Positions 16,681-25,342 of a DNA stretch of 43,394 nt are shown here, piece after piece (position 1 is the first letter of the stretch; each line of letters opens with the position of its first letter). The stretch comes from Actinomycetota bacterium (lineage in GTDB: Bacteria; Actinomycetota; Acidimicrobiia; IMCC26256; PALSA-555). The notes beneath the pieces are model-generated. The model saw only the letters and a program-made list of their open reading frames with translations. It did no database searches and was not told the origin of the DNA. Both the position numbers and the translations under genes were made by a program. The stretch is from contig VGBR01000015.1 of the NCBI GenBank assembly GCA_016870355.1, positions 1 through 43,394 of the forward strand, in the 5' to 3' direction.

Positions 16681-18429
16681 CTACGCAGGGGTGTCTGCGA
16701 GTTGCGCAGCGAGCATCTTACGGAACATTCCGTTTCCTGAGGCGAGATCCTGCCAGCTGCCTTCTTCGATCACACGTCCGCGCGAAAGCACCACGATGTG
16801 GTCGGCCATCTGTACGGTTTTCAGTCGGTGAGCGACTATCAACATCGCGCAGTCTCCGCGTAGAGAGACAAGCGCTTCTTGAATGACGCGCTCCGATTCG
16901 CTGTCTAGTGCGCTCGTCGCCTCATCAAGAATCAGTAGCCACGGTCGCCGATACAGCGCGCGGGCGAGTGCAAGACGTTGTCGCTGACCGCCTGACAGAG
17001 TTGCCCCTTTCTGTCCCAGTTGAGAGTGAATGCCCTCGGGTAGGCCGCGCACAACTTCCGAAAGATGAGCCATTTCCGCCGCCCACCACGCTCGTTGTTC
17101 ATCCGGTTCCGGGTCCGTGAACGCGATGTTTTCGAGAACGGACGCATGGAACGCAGGGCTGTCTTGCATCACGAGCCCGATGCGTTCCCGCCACATTGCT
17201 CGGTCCACGTCGCGTAAGTCGACATCATTCAGCCGAACTGCACCTCGGCTCGGACTTACCAACCCGGTCACGAGGTCAAGCATCGTCGTCTTTCCGGCAC
17301 CAGACTCACCTACGACCGCGAGTCGTTGACCGGGTTCAAGAGTGCATGACAGCTCAGCGAGTACAGGCGTCGACCGCCCTGGATAGGTAAAACTCACATT
17401 GTCGAGTTCGATCCTCGACGGCTCAGTGATGACGACAGTGCCCGAAACCTCTTCGACAGCCTCGATGCATACGTCGTATTGCCGCTTCCACGCGTCCCAC
17501 CACGACTGAAGGGTACGTGCCGTGAGAAGCGTTTGTTGCGCAGCCTGAAGTCTGGGCGCAAGCCGATAGAACAACGCTAGGAATACAAGAGCGCCGGCGA
17601 TGGAATCGTCGAGAGCGGTGATGGTCACTACAAGGACGACGGCGATGAACAACAACCCTGCCGACTCCGCTCCAAGTCTCGTGGCTGGGAGAAATCGCTG
17701 GACTCTCGCGTAGCGATTCGCGTAGTCGGAGAACTGCTTATTGATGCGGTCAAGTGCGCGACTCTGGAGGCCCGTTGATCGATAGAACTTCGCATTGGAA
17801 AGGAGATCCGTTGCTGATTCCGTGATGTCTCCGGCCCTGACTGCGATTTCCCTGCTAAGTACTCGAGACCTGTTCCCGGCCTGGCGATAGGCCAGTGCCA
17901 TTACCGCACCGAACACAAGCACAGCTCCGGTCATGATCGGATTGACCACAAGCGCAACACTGCCCAGAACGAGAGCAATTGAACTCATTCCGATTGCCTG
18001 CAGGAAGGCGAACGTACCTACAGCAACCTGCGTGCTATCGATGATCGATGCCTTGATTCCGTCGCCGAGTGACACCTGGAGATAGTCCGACCACTTCATC
18101 TTCAGAAGCGCATTCGTAACCTTTGACCTCAATTCTCGCTCGACAGATGCCTGCACGACGTACGCCCACTTGTCTGCGAAGAATCGGAGCACTGCCGCCG
18201 CCAGCCCAAACCCAACGAGCGCGCCCACACATGCGAGAGCCAGCGAGTCACCGCGAAGACCAAACCATTCTGATTGCCCCCCGGCGCTCGAGGAGAGATT
18301 GCTCGAAAGCAGCGGCAGCAGCGACGCGATTCCGAGCGCTTCGGCAAGACCCGACATGACGAGCAACACGATGCTCACGGCGGCCAACCTGCGAGAACCT
18401 GCAAGCGCCTCAAAGTATGCGCGGAACAT
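16681..18429 (-). CDS. ABC exporter, fused permease and ATPase (MsbA/PglK type)
   Basis: 582 residues. The N-terminal 330 residues hold about six membrane helices (for example VSIVLLVMSGLAEALGIASL). The ATPase follows with Walker A GESGAGKTT, signature LSGGQRQRLALARAL, Walker B LLILDEATSALD and the switch histidine in VAHRLKT. Single-chain half-exporters of this type flip lipid-linked oligosaccharides (PglK) or export lipids and peptides. Here, in a glycan island, flipping of a lipid-linked glycan is likely. The ATG at 18429 overlaps by one base the stop of a possible small upstream frame; an in-frame TTG sits one codon earlier. Confidence 0.9.
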   Translation of the reverse strand: MFRAYFEALAGSRRLAAVSIVLLVMSGLAEALGIASLLPLLSSNLSSSAGGQSEWFGLRGDSLALACVGALVGFGLAAAVLRFFADKWAYVVQASVERELRSKVTNALLKMKWSDYLQVSLGDGIKASIIDSTQVAVGTFAFLQAIGMSSIALVLGSVALVVNPIMTGAVLVFGAVMALAYRQAGNRSRVLSREIAVRAGDITESATDLLSNAKFYRSTGLQSRALDRINKQFSDYANRYARVQRFLPATRLGAESAGLLFIAVVLVVTITALDDSIAGALVFLALFYRLAPRLQAAQQTLLTARTLQSWWDAWKRQYDVCIEAVEEVSGTVVITEPSRIELDNVSFTYPGRSTPVLAELSCTLEPGQRLAVVGESGAGKTTMLDLVTGLVSPSRGAVRLNDVDLRDVDRAMWRERIGLVMQDSPAFHASVLENIAFTDPEPDEQRAWWAAEMAHLSEVVRGLPEGIHSQLGQKGATLSGGQRQRLALARALYRRPWLLILDEATSALDSESERVIQEALVSLRGDCAMLIVAHRLKTVQMADHIVVLSRGRVIEEGSWQDLASGNGMFRKMLAAQLADTPA

Positions 18430-18596
18430 CAACGTCGCATTTCGTTCAGCACGGTGTTCAAGACCTTACCGGCCTCTGGCACGCCGAAGGATGCTCGTGT
18501 CGCAGGGAGGACCGCGCTTGCCCAACACGTCGCCGCCAACGCGGGCGGATTGCCAGACCGTGAACTGGGGCTACCATCACTCGTCCACAAGCGCAC
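18429..18596 (-). CDS. Possible 55-residue protein or gene remnant upstream of the ABC exporter
   Basis: A GTG-initiated frame of 55 codons ends in a TGA that shares its A with the exporter's ATG (TGATG), the usual mark of coupled translation. The C-terminal part reads like protein (FGVPEAGKVLNTVLNEMRR); the N-terminal part is less convincing. It fills almost the whole 197-base gap to the divergent acetyltransferase gene, leaving 30 bases. It could be a small protein, a leader for coupling, or the tail of a gene whose front was lost. No family is recognised. Confidence 0.3.
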   Translation of the reverse strand: MRLWTSDGSPSSRSGNPPALAATCWASAVLPATRASFGVPEAGKVLNTVLNEMRR

Positions 18597-18626
18597 CTCG
18601 CGCGAAATCGGGCTCGGAGACTAGGA

Positions 18627-19112
18627 ATGACAAGAAGGCAGCCGGCCTCACTGCCGCGTCGCATCGTCGCCCGCCTCACCCGTCCCCTCGGCAACTACGT
18701 CAAGCGCCGGTTCGACGAAGTACGGATCGAGGGGTACACAATTGAAGGCGGTGACAGATCGCGAGTGATGATCGCTCCAACCGCCGTCGTCAACCAAACG
18801 CTCTTGAACGTCGCGAGCGGGCGAATCTGGATCGACGAGTACGCGTTCTGTGCTCTCGGTGTATCCCTCATCACGGGCACTCATGACATTTCGAAGCGCG
18901 ACCTAGACCGCCAGCTTGCAGTGCCGGAGGAAGGTGGCGACATCGTCGTCGAACGCGGCGCTTGGATCGCGGCAAACGCCATCGTTCTCGGGCCGTGCAG
19001 AAGAGGTATGCGTAACGACGGGCAGATGCGTGCCGCTCCGCGTCGTAGTCGGTCCACGCGAGATTGTCGAACAACGCGCGGTAATCATCTGTGCCCATCA
19101 CATCAGTCGTGA
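18627..19112 (+). CDS. Hexapeptide-repeat acetyltransferase, 3'-truncated
   Basis: The ATG has a good GGAG ribosome-binding site. Residues 1-124 are a left-handed beta-helix acetyltransferase of the WcaF/maltose-acetyltransferase type: VMIAPTAVVNQ, IWIDEYAFCALGVSLITGTHD and DIVVERGAWIAANAIVLGP. The homology stops at about 18,995; normal proteins go on with several more hexapeptide turns and a C-terminal helix. The remaining codons to 19112 are antisense to the next gene and look random (Arg/Ser-rich). The missing part includes usual acetyl-CoA contacts, so the product is probably inactive. The break coincides with the 3' break of the convergent gene. Confidence 0.7.
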   Translation: MTRRQPASLPRRIVARLTRPLGNYVKRRFDEVRIEGYTIEGGDRSRVMIAPTAVVNQTLLNVASGRIWIDEYAFCALGVSLITGTHDISKRDLDRQLAVPEEGGDIVVERGAWIAANAIVLGPCRRGMRNDGQMRAAPRRSRSTRDCRTTRGNHLCPSHQS

Positions 19113-20508
19113 ATCCGCGCCCTCGGTAATGGGTCTTGCCCGCCACACAGACGGGCTTGCCCACTGCTGCTGCTTCTAAGCCAACCGTCGAACTGAATAC
19201 GGCGACGATGTCAGCGGAGTCGATCAGCGCATAAGAATCCAGCGCTTCTTCGGCTGGAACCAGGCGCGCGTTCGCCGGGAGCGAGCCAGTGTCACCTCGC
19301 GCGAAGTCGGGTAAGCGCTCCCGCGACTCCAACCCCCGAAACCGGGTTTCCGCAGGATGAGCCCTGATGACGAACTCCATGTCGGGGTGGCACTCTGCAA
19401 TCCGTACCGTTTCGCTCACCCAATCGGTCATAGAGTCGAACGCAACCATTTCTCCGGTCACGGCCAAGTCCCATGAGACATTGGTGAACACGGCGACGAG
19501 CTTGGAATATTCGGTCTTGTCCAAAGTTCGACGGCGGGCGTAGTACCGAAGTGGCATTCCCGCTCCCGTTCGTCGAGTACTCAGGACGGTTGCCAATGAA
19601 TGCTCGGACGCCTCGTCGAGAGATTCCGTTCCAGACTCTTCCCAGAGCTCGGTGATGTCGTACTCGCCGGCGGGCCGAGTCTCCGAGAGAAAAAGCGTCC
19701 CTGCCTGGGCGCCGGCCTCGTATGACACGCAACGCACACCGCGTGCCAGTGCCTCCTCGCGGACAATTCGATCCTCGAAGAGCAGACCGTTCAGGAGCAC
19801 CACAACGTCTGGCGAGATCTCGCCAAGCAGGCGGGGTGCAACGACTTTCATGATCGCGGCGCCCACGCGGAAGTCGTCTCTTGCCCGTCCACACTCCTCC
19901 GTTTCGGGGAGGGTTCCCGTCCGAAAGAACTGCATCAGCGACTGTTGGATGATCGGATCAACGACGTGGGTGCCATCGTGCGCAGGCCGCCGCACCTCAA
20001 GTTCGATGGCTCGTCGTTCGTCGCCAGAAATAAAGTCGCTCAGCGACCGGCGAGGGAAGCCCGCTGCTTCGAGCATTCCAGCAACGTACGGGCCACACGA
20101 CTGGCACGGTCTCTCTGCTTCCTCTCGGGGCCAACCGATCTCGCAGATCGGCAGACCCCCGCCGCAATAGAAGAACTCGCATCGGGCACCGCGGAGGCGC
20201 AGCGCCTGAGCGATCGTCGTATCCCACGCAACAGGTGTCGTGAACGCCCTGAACGTCATGAACAGCACCCTGGGACCCGAAATCGGCTGTTGGGGAGCGT
20301 CAGCCATCACAGCTCGAGCTTGCGCAAGCTCGGGCCGTTTCAGCGCGCCTGGCAAGAACCGGCGCACGACCCAACGCATGGCCACCCTCAGGCGTCGGGT
20401 CACCGTTGACAAGAGAGGCCGACGCTGTAGGCCGAGTTCCAACGCGTCCATTCTTCGTCGGATCCATCGAACGGTGCTCGGTCGCTGGTTAGCGTTCCGC
20501 CTGGTCAT
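18871..20508 (-). CDS. Capsule-biosynthesis-type GT-B protein (copy 2), 3'-truncated
   Basis: Close paralogue of the gene at 1937-3613 along most of its length: shared VRWIRRRMDAL start, FFYCGGGLPICEIGWP, PCQSCGPY, FVIRAHPAETRF and VFSSTVGLEAAAVGKPVCVAGK. The ATG at 20508 overlaps the upstream stop (ATGA) and aligns with copy 1. Homology ends at RRYAYLFC (about 19,000); the last 45 codons are antisense to the acetyltransferase and unlike copy 1, so about 55 residues of the normal C-terminus are missing. The catalytic half is nearly complete, so some activity cannot be excluded. Confidence 0.75.
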   Translation of the reverse strand: MTRRNANQRPSTVRWIRRRMDALELGLQRRPLLSTVTRRLRVAMRWVVRRFLPGALKRPELAQARAVMADAPQQPISGPRVLFMTFRAFTTPVAWDTTIAQALRLRGARCEFFYCGGGLPICEIGWPREEAERPCQSCGPYVAGMLEAAGFPRRSLSDFISGDERRAIELEVRRPAHDGTHVVDPIIQQSLMQFFRTGTLPETEECGRARDDFRVGAAIMKVVAPRLLGEISPDVVVLLNGLLFEDRIVREEALARGVRCVSYEAGAQAGTLFLSETRPAGEYDITELWEESGTESLDEASEHSLATVLSTRRTGAGMPLRYYARRRTLDKTEYSKLVAVFTNVSWDLAVTGEMVAFDSMTDWVSETVRIAECHPDMEFVIRAHPAETRFRGLESRERLPDFARGDTGSLPANARLVPAEEALDSYALIDSADIVAVFSSTVGLEAAAVGKPVCVAGKTHYRGRGFTTDVMGTDDYRALFDNLAWTDYDAERHASARRYAYLFCTARERWRLPRSKRRVRRRCRHLPPALQAGGLGRASKCHECP

Positions 20509-20990
20509 TCCACACTTCTTCCGCACCATCGGAAGACCTGGAACTCCGACTGATCATCCGTGCACACAAATCCGGACCGCTCGAAGAGGCGACGCGAAGC
20601 GGCGTTGTCCCGATGAACGTTGGCAACGAGCTCCGGAGTTGGATGGTCTGCAGCCATCTTCAGTTGGAGGTGACGGAGCATCTCCATGGCATACCCGCAG
20701 CCCCGTCGCTCTGGGATGACGGCGATCGACACGGTCGCGCTTCCCCCATCGATGTCGACGCGTACCTGTCCAACTACATCACCGTTTGACTCACCGATCC
20801 AGATGCTCGTCGCAGCACCGGTAAGGCAACGAGCAAACCATTCGCGGTGCTCCTCCCAGGTCACAGCCCGAGCGGTGCCACTGAACTCCACCGACTCCGG
20901 ATCATTCCTAAGAACGAAGAGAACCTCGACATCATCTTCCGCCGCGGGTCTCAGCGAGAGTCCTTCGCCATGCGATTGACTGCGTGTCAC
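20505..20990 (-). CDS. GNAT acetyltransferase, PseH-like
   Basis: 161 residues from a GTG. The N-terminal LSLRPAAEDDVEVLFVLRNDPE and VTWEEHREWFARCL are the pattern of PseH and related sugar 4-amino acetyltransferases; the acetyl-CoA loop is PERRGCGYAMEML and the C-terminal LVANVHRDNAASRRLFERSGF is standard GNAT. PseH acetylates the PseC product, and no other candidate lies in the window, so this gene could complete the pathway although it is 14 kb from pseC. It is coupled by overlaps to the GT2 gene upstream and the capsule-like gene downstream. Confidence 0.75.
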   Translation of the reverse strand: MTRSQSHGEGLSLRPAAEDDVEVLFVLRNDPESVEFSGTARAVTWEEHREWFARCLTGAATSIWIGESNGDVVGQVRVDIDGGSATVSIAVIPERRGCGYAMEMLRHLQLKMAADHPTPELVANVHRDNAASRRLFERSGFVCTDDQSEFQVFRWCGRSVE

Positions 20991-21883
20991 TTCCCGATGC
21001 CGATCGCGAGTCGGGCGATCGTAGAATACGCCCTAAGCCGTAGACGCGCGAGCGTTCGCTTGCTCGGTACGAGCCACAACACCGTCCAGATCACGCTCCG
21101 TACCATCATCTCCACGACGGTCATGGCTCGCACGAGCCAGCGCCGCCAACTCGGTCCGTGCTGGCGGAAGTACCGATCGGTGCTTCGGTAGCTGTCTACG
21201 AGGCTCTTCGCCTCGACATTCCGGGTGCTCGCGCCACCGATGTGCACGATGGGCGCGGTCGGTACGAACCACACCTCGTGTCCGCGTTCGCGCGCCCGCG
21301 CGCAGAGATCGAGGTCCTCGTAGAACATGAACATCCCCTCGTCAAGACCGCCGAGCTCCCGGAGTACCGACGTTCGAGCGAACAGTGCTGCTCCAGTCAC
21401 CCAGTCCACCGCACGAGCTTGGGAAGGCGCCTTCGCACGGAGGCCAGGAAGCAGTCGGTGCAGGAGCGTCTTACCGAGGAGCTCGGTCCACAGATTTGGC
21501 CCCGGACCACACGATGGCTGGGGGCTGGCGTCGGGGTTCACGAGCGTCGGTCCCACGATTGCGACGGCTGGGTGTTCGTCGAGGAAGCTCACCACGGCTT
21601 CCAGCGCGGCGGTGTTCGGCACGGTGTCGTTGTTGAGCAGGAGCACGTAGTCGGTCTTCGCCGTCGCGATCCCCTGGTTGTTCGCCACCGCGAAGCCCCG
21701 GTTCGCCTGGTTGACGATCATGCGAACGGAGCCGCGCGACTTCTCCAAGAGCTGCACGGACCCATCCGTCGACGCGTTGTCCACCACGATCACATCGAAC
21801 GGTCCACCGGTGAGCGGACCGAGGCAATCAGCGAGGAGATGTTCGCCATTCCAATTGACGACGATGACGCTCAGACGATTCAA
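20987..21883 (-). CDS. Family 2 glycosyltransferase, rhamnosyltransferase-like
   Basis: 298 residues from a TTG. GT-A signatures: LSVIVVNWNGEHLLADCL, VIVVDNASTDGSV, NRGFAVANNQGI, LLLNNDTVP, and GGLDEGMFMFYEDLDLCAR. The NNDT and FMFYEDLDLC motifs are usual in the WbbL rhamnosyltransferase-type branch, but the donor is not certain. The C-terminus has one hydrophobic, amphipathic region that may attach it to the membrane. Its stop overlaps the GNAT start, and it diverges from the next GT4 gene with 34 bases between. Confidence 0.88.
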   Translation of the reverse strand: MNRLSVIVVNWNGEHLLADCLGPLTGGPFDVIVVDNASTDGSVQLLEKSRGSVRMIVNQANRGFAVANNQGIATAKTDYVLLLNNDTVPNTAALEAVVSFLDEHPAVAIVGPTLVNPDASPQPSCGPGPNLWTELLGKTLLHRLLPGLRAKAPSQARAVDWVTGAALFARTSVLRELGGLDEGMFMFYEDLDLCARARERGHEVWFVPTAPIVHIGGASTRNVEAKSLVDSYRSTDRYFRQHGPSWRRWLVRAMTVVEMMVRSVIWTVLWLVPSKRTLARLRLRAYSTIARLAIGIGK

Positions 21884-21917
21884 GCCACGAGAGAGTAACT
21901 AGGATTCAACGAACATC

Positions 21918-23003
21918 ATGCTCCGGGTCACGCTCCTCGTGCCATATCCCGTCGACCGATCTCCGGGTCAGCGTTTTCGAGTGGAGCAATGGCTTCGGCT
22001 CCTTCCGGACGATTCGGTGCGCGCCGACATCCGTCCCCTGTTCTCACCACAGGCGTTCGCCGAGCTGTACGAGCCCGGTCTCACCGTGCGCAAGGTCGGT
22101 CGAACGCTGTCGGCACTCACGCGACGCATGCACGACGTCGTGGCATCGGGAAAGCCCGACGTGGTCGTGCTCTACCGCGAAGCGTTCCCGCTCGGTCCTC
22201 CCGTGCTCGAGTGGCTCGCCGAGCGCCGGCACCCTGTCGTGTTCGACTTCGATGATGCGATCTACCTCGGCGACACGAGCTCCGCCAACCGCAGGGTGGC
22301 GTTCCTGAAAGCGCCGGGAAAGACCGCGCGGATCATCGCGGGGGCGGCCGTAACGACCGTCGGCAACGAGCATCTCTCCGCGTACGCCAGTCAGCACAGC
22401 GACCGGGTCGTCGTGCTCCCCACGACGCTCGACGTCGAGGAGTATCAACCGAGTGCACCGCGTGCGGCGAACAACCCGCTCCGCATCGGCTGGAGTGGCA
22501 GCCCGACCACAGGCGCACACCTCGCCGCGATCACACCAGCGCTGCGGCGTGTCCTCGAGCGCGTGCCAGCCCGTCTGGAGGTGATCGGCGCGCCGGGTTT
22601 CTCCATCGCGGGTTCGGACGCGGTGACGTCGAGGGCGTGGCGTCGCGAGACCGAGCTCGACGACGTCCGCGGCTTCGACATCGGGCTCATGCCGCTCCCA
22701 GATGACGAGTGGAGTCGGGGCAAGTGCGGGTTCAAGGCACTGCTCTACATGGCATTGGGCGTGCCTGCGATCGCGTCGCCGGTGGGCGTCAACACCGAGA
22801 TCATCGAGCACGGTGTGAACGGGTTGCACGCGTCCACCGAGGATGAGTGGGTCGAAGCGATCGAACAACTGGCGCGCGACCCGGAGCTGTGCAGTCGCCT
22901 CGCCACCGAAGGCCGGAAGACCGTGGTCGAGCGCTACTCAGGCCAACGATGGGCGCCGAGGTTCCTCGAGGTGCTCGAAGAGGCTGCCGCCACGCGCCCC
23001 TGA
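21918..23003 (+). CDS. Family 4 glycosyltransferase
   Basis: 361 residues. GT-B fold: VTLLVPYPVDRSPGQRFRVE at the N-terminus, VVFDFDDAIYLGDT, PLRIGWSGSPTT at the domain border, and IGLMPLPDDEW...KCGFKALLYMALGVPAIASPVG, the nucleotide-sugar site of GT4/GT1 enzymes. It is a single plus-strand gene between a divergent GT2 and a convergent dehydrogenase, only three bases from the latter's stop. Sugar and acceptor cannot be read off. Confidence 0.87.
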   Translation: MLRVTLLVPYPVDRSPGQRFRVEQWLRLLPDDSVRADIRPLFSPQAFAELYEPGLTVRKVGRTLSALTRRMHDVVASGKPDVVVLYREAFPLGPPVLEWLAERRHPVVFDFDDAIYLGDTSSANRRVAFLKAPGKTARIIAGAAVTTVGNEHLSAYASQHSDRVVVLPTTLDVEEYQPSAPRAANNPLRIGWSGSPTTGAHLAAITPALRRVLERVPARLEVIGAPGFSIAGSDAVTSRAWRRETELDDVRGFDIGLMPLPDDEWSRGKCGFKALLYMALGVPAIASPVGVNTEIIEHGVNGLHASTEDEWVEAIEQLARDPELCSRLATEGRKTVVERYSGQRWAPRFLEVLEEAAATRP

Positions 23004-23006
23004 GCG

Positions 23007-24317
23007 TCAGAGGCGTTCGCGCGTCTCGCCGCCGGGTCCGCCCGCGTTCACCGCGTCGAACACGATGACACCGGCGGCATCGAGCGCATCGAGGGGCCAG
23101 TCGGCTCCGCCGACGAGCACGACCGCAAGGTCGAACCCGCTCGCAGTGACGTCGCCGACCGGGAACGACTTCCGTTCACCGCTCGGGAGCGTCAGCGTCG
23201 GGACGTGGATGTCGATGTACTCGACGTGCGCGCCTGCGTGCTCCAGCAGCTCCATCACCCTGATGGCTCGGGAGTTTCGGACATCGCTGACGCCAGGCTT
23301 GAACGCGGCGCCGAGGCACAGCGCCTTTGCGCCGTTGAGCGCACGACCGTGGCGGTTCATGAGCTCGTGCAGGCGCATCACCACGTAGCGCGCCATGCCT
23401 GAGTTCACGTCGGCCGCGACCTCGATGAACTTCGTCTGGAAGTCGAACTCGCGCGCCTTCCACGACAGGTAGTGCGGGTCGACGGGGATGCAGTGCCCGC
23501 CCGGTCCGATGCCCGGGTAGAAGGCCTGGAACCCGAACGGCTTCGACGCCGCCGCGTCGATGACCTCCCACACGTCGATGCCCATCTCGTGCGCGAGCAT
23601 CGCCAGCTCGTTCACGAGCGCGATGTTCACGGCGCGGTAGGTGTTCTCCAGCAGCTTGGCCATCTCTGCGGATGCGGGGTTGCTGACGATCTTGACCAAC
23701 CCATCGCCGTCCATCACGGCCTCCAGAAGTGCCTGGGCTCGCTTCGAGCACTCGGGCGTGAGGCCACCGACGACCTTGGGTGTGTTGTGGACCGTCCAGG
23801 TCGTGTTCCCCGGGTCGACACGCTCTGGCGAGAACGCCAGGTGGAAGTCATCGCCGGCGCGCAGTCCGCGCTCTTCGAGGAGCGGCTGCACGATCTCGGT
23901 CGTGGTACCTGGGTACGTCGTGGACTGGAGGATCACGAGCATCCCGGGACGAAGGATCTCGGCAACTGAGTGCGTCGCGGCGCGCACGAACGAGAGGTCG
24001 GGGATCTTGGCTAGGTCGAACGGCGTCGGTACGCAGATGAACACCGCATCTGCCTCGACGAGGGCGCTCGGTGTTGCGGTCGCCTCGAAGCGACCAGCTT
24101 CCACTGTGCGCGCGACTCGATCTGACGACACGACATCGACGATGTGACTAGTGCCGCGGTTGAGCGACGCCGCCAGCTCGGGATCGACGTCCAGGCCGAT
24201 GGCACGGAAGCCCGATTCGGCATAGGCGATCGCCAGCGAGAGACCGACGTACCCGAGCCCTACGACGCCGACGACGACATCGCGCTCGGCAATTCTTCGG
24301 CGGAAGTCGTCAGCCAT
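23007..24317 (-). CDS. UDP-sugar 6-dehydrogenase (WbpA/UDP-GlcNAc or UDP-ManNAc type)
   Basis: 436 residues. Two-step NAD-dependent oxidation of a UDP-sugar to its uronic acid. VVGVVGLGYVGLSLAIAYAES is the NAD site, DDFHLAFSPERVDPGN and AEMAKLLENTYRAVNIAL are typical, and the catalytic Cys lies in GPGGHCIPVDPHYL. The CIPVDP form is that of the WbpA/WecC group acting on N-acetylhexosamines. Its start overlaps the stop of the upstream epimerase gene by eight bases, so the two are co-transcribed. Confidence 0.9.
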   Translation of the reverse strand: MADDFRRRIAERDVVVGVVGLGYVGLSLAIAYAESGFRAIGLDVDPELAASLNRGTSHIVDVVSSDRVARTVEAGRFEATATPSALVEADAVFICVPTPFDLAKIPDLSFVRAATHSVAEILRPGMLVILQSTTYPGTTTEIVQPLLEERGLRAGDDFHLAFSPERVDPGNTTWTVHNTPKVVGGLTPECSKRAQALLEAVMDGDGLVKIVSNPASAEMAKLLENTYRAVNIALVNELAMLAHEMGIDVWEVIDAAASKPFGFQAFYPGIGPGGHCIPVDPHYLSWKAREFDFQTKFIEVAADVNSGMARYVVMRLHELMNRHGRALNGAKALCLGAAFKPGVSDVRNSRAIRVMELLEHAGAHVEYIDIHVPTLTLPSGERKSFPVGDVTASGFDLAVVLVGGADWPLDALDAAGVIVFDAVNAGGPGGETRERL

Positions 24318-25278
24318 GCGTCTTCACCCACCACTCGATGGTCCGCGCCAGCCCATCTTCCAGTGTGATCGTTGGCTCCCAATCGAGGATCTCGCGAGCG
24401 CGGCTCACGTCGGGAACACGGCGACGCGTGTCCTCGAAGCCGGGCCCGTAGTAGCTCTCATACGACGTGGGCGCTATCGGCGAGTCGGATCCAACGGACT
24501 GCTTGATGAGCTCCGCGAGCTCCAGGATCGGGGTCTCGCGGGTCGAACCGAGGTTGAACACCAAGCCTTCCGCCTCGGGTGTGAAAGCGGCGAGCATCGT
24601 CCCTCGCACGGTGTCGTCCACGTATGTGAAACAACGGCTCTGGCTTCCGTCTCCGTGCACGGTGAGCGGCTCACCGGCGGTGGCTTGCCGCAAGAAGTTC
24701 GCGACGACTGAGCCGTACCCGCGCTCGTCGATGCGGGGACCGTACGAGTTGAAGTAGCGCACGATCACGATCGGGAGCTGCTTGGCCGCGTACGCGAGGG
24801 CCAGGTGCTCATCGATCGCCTTCGCAGTCGAGTACGACCATCGGTGCACACTCGTGGAGCCGAGCACACGGTCGTCGTCCTCACTCATGGGGAACTTGCT
24901 CGTCTTGCCGTACACCTCTGAAGTCGACGCCACCAGTACCTTGCGCCAGTGCCGGAAGCAGGCCGCGAGCACATTCTCGGTGCCGCGGGTGTTGGTGAGC
25001 AGCGAGTTCAGCGGGTCGTCGACGATGTGACGAACGCCGACTGCGGCGGCGAGGTGGAAGACGAGTTGCGCCGCCGCCACTTCCTGCTCGACGATCTCCG
25101 CGTCGAGGATCGACCCGTTCACGAGGTGCACTCGATCGAGCCTCCCGGCGAGGTTCTCGGCCTTGCCAGTCGACAGGTTGTCGAGGACCCGCACCTCATG
25201 ACCGGCTTCGCAGAGAGCGTCGACGAGATGCGATCCGATGTAGCCGGCTCCGCCGGTCACCAGCACGCGCACCGGCAC
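24310..25278 (-). CDS. NAD-dependent epimerase/decarboxylase (UDP-glucuronate decarboxylase-like SDR)
   Basis: 322 residues. Extended SDR: RVLVTGGAGYIGSHLVD, VFHLAAAVGV, STSEVYG, the YSTAK catalytic pair, RYFNSYGPRID and GDGSQSRCFTYVDD. The last motifs are those of UDP-xylose synthase-type decarboxylases and their relatives, which use a UDP-uronic acid such as the product of the co-transcribed dehydrogenase. The GTG at 25278 gives the usual start; a GTG at 25272 is equally possible, and codons further upstream run into the divergent gene's control region. Confidence 0.85.
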   Translation of the reverse strand: MPVRVLVTGGAGYIGSHLVDALCEAGHEVRVLDNLSTGKAENLAGRLDRVHLVNGSILDAEIVEQEVAAAQLVFHLAAAVGVRHIVDDPLNSLLTNTRGTENVLAACFRHWRKVLVASTSEVYGKTSKFPMSEDDDRVLGSTSVHRWSYSTAKAIDEHLALAYAAKQLPIVIVRYFNSYGPRIDERGYGSVVANFLRQATAGEPLTVHGDGSQSRCFTYVDDTVRGTMLAAFTPEAEGLVFNLGSTRETPILELAELIKQSVGSDSPIAPTSYESYYGPGFEDTRRRVPDVSRAREILDWEPTITLEDGLARTIEWWVKTHG

Positions 25279-25342
25279 AATGGTAGACGAGGTCACCGCG
25301 ACCGCACCGAACGTGCACGGACCATCAGTAGGCTCGCCGGTC

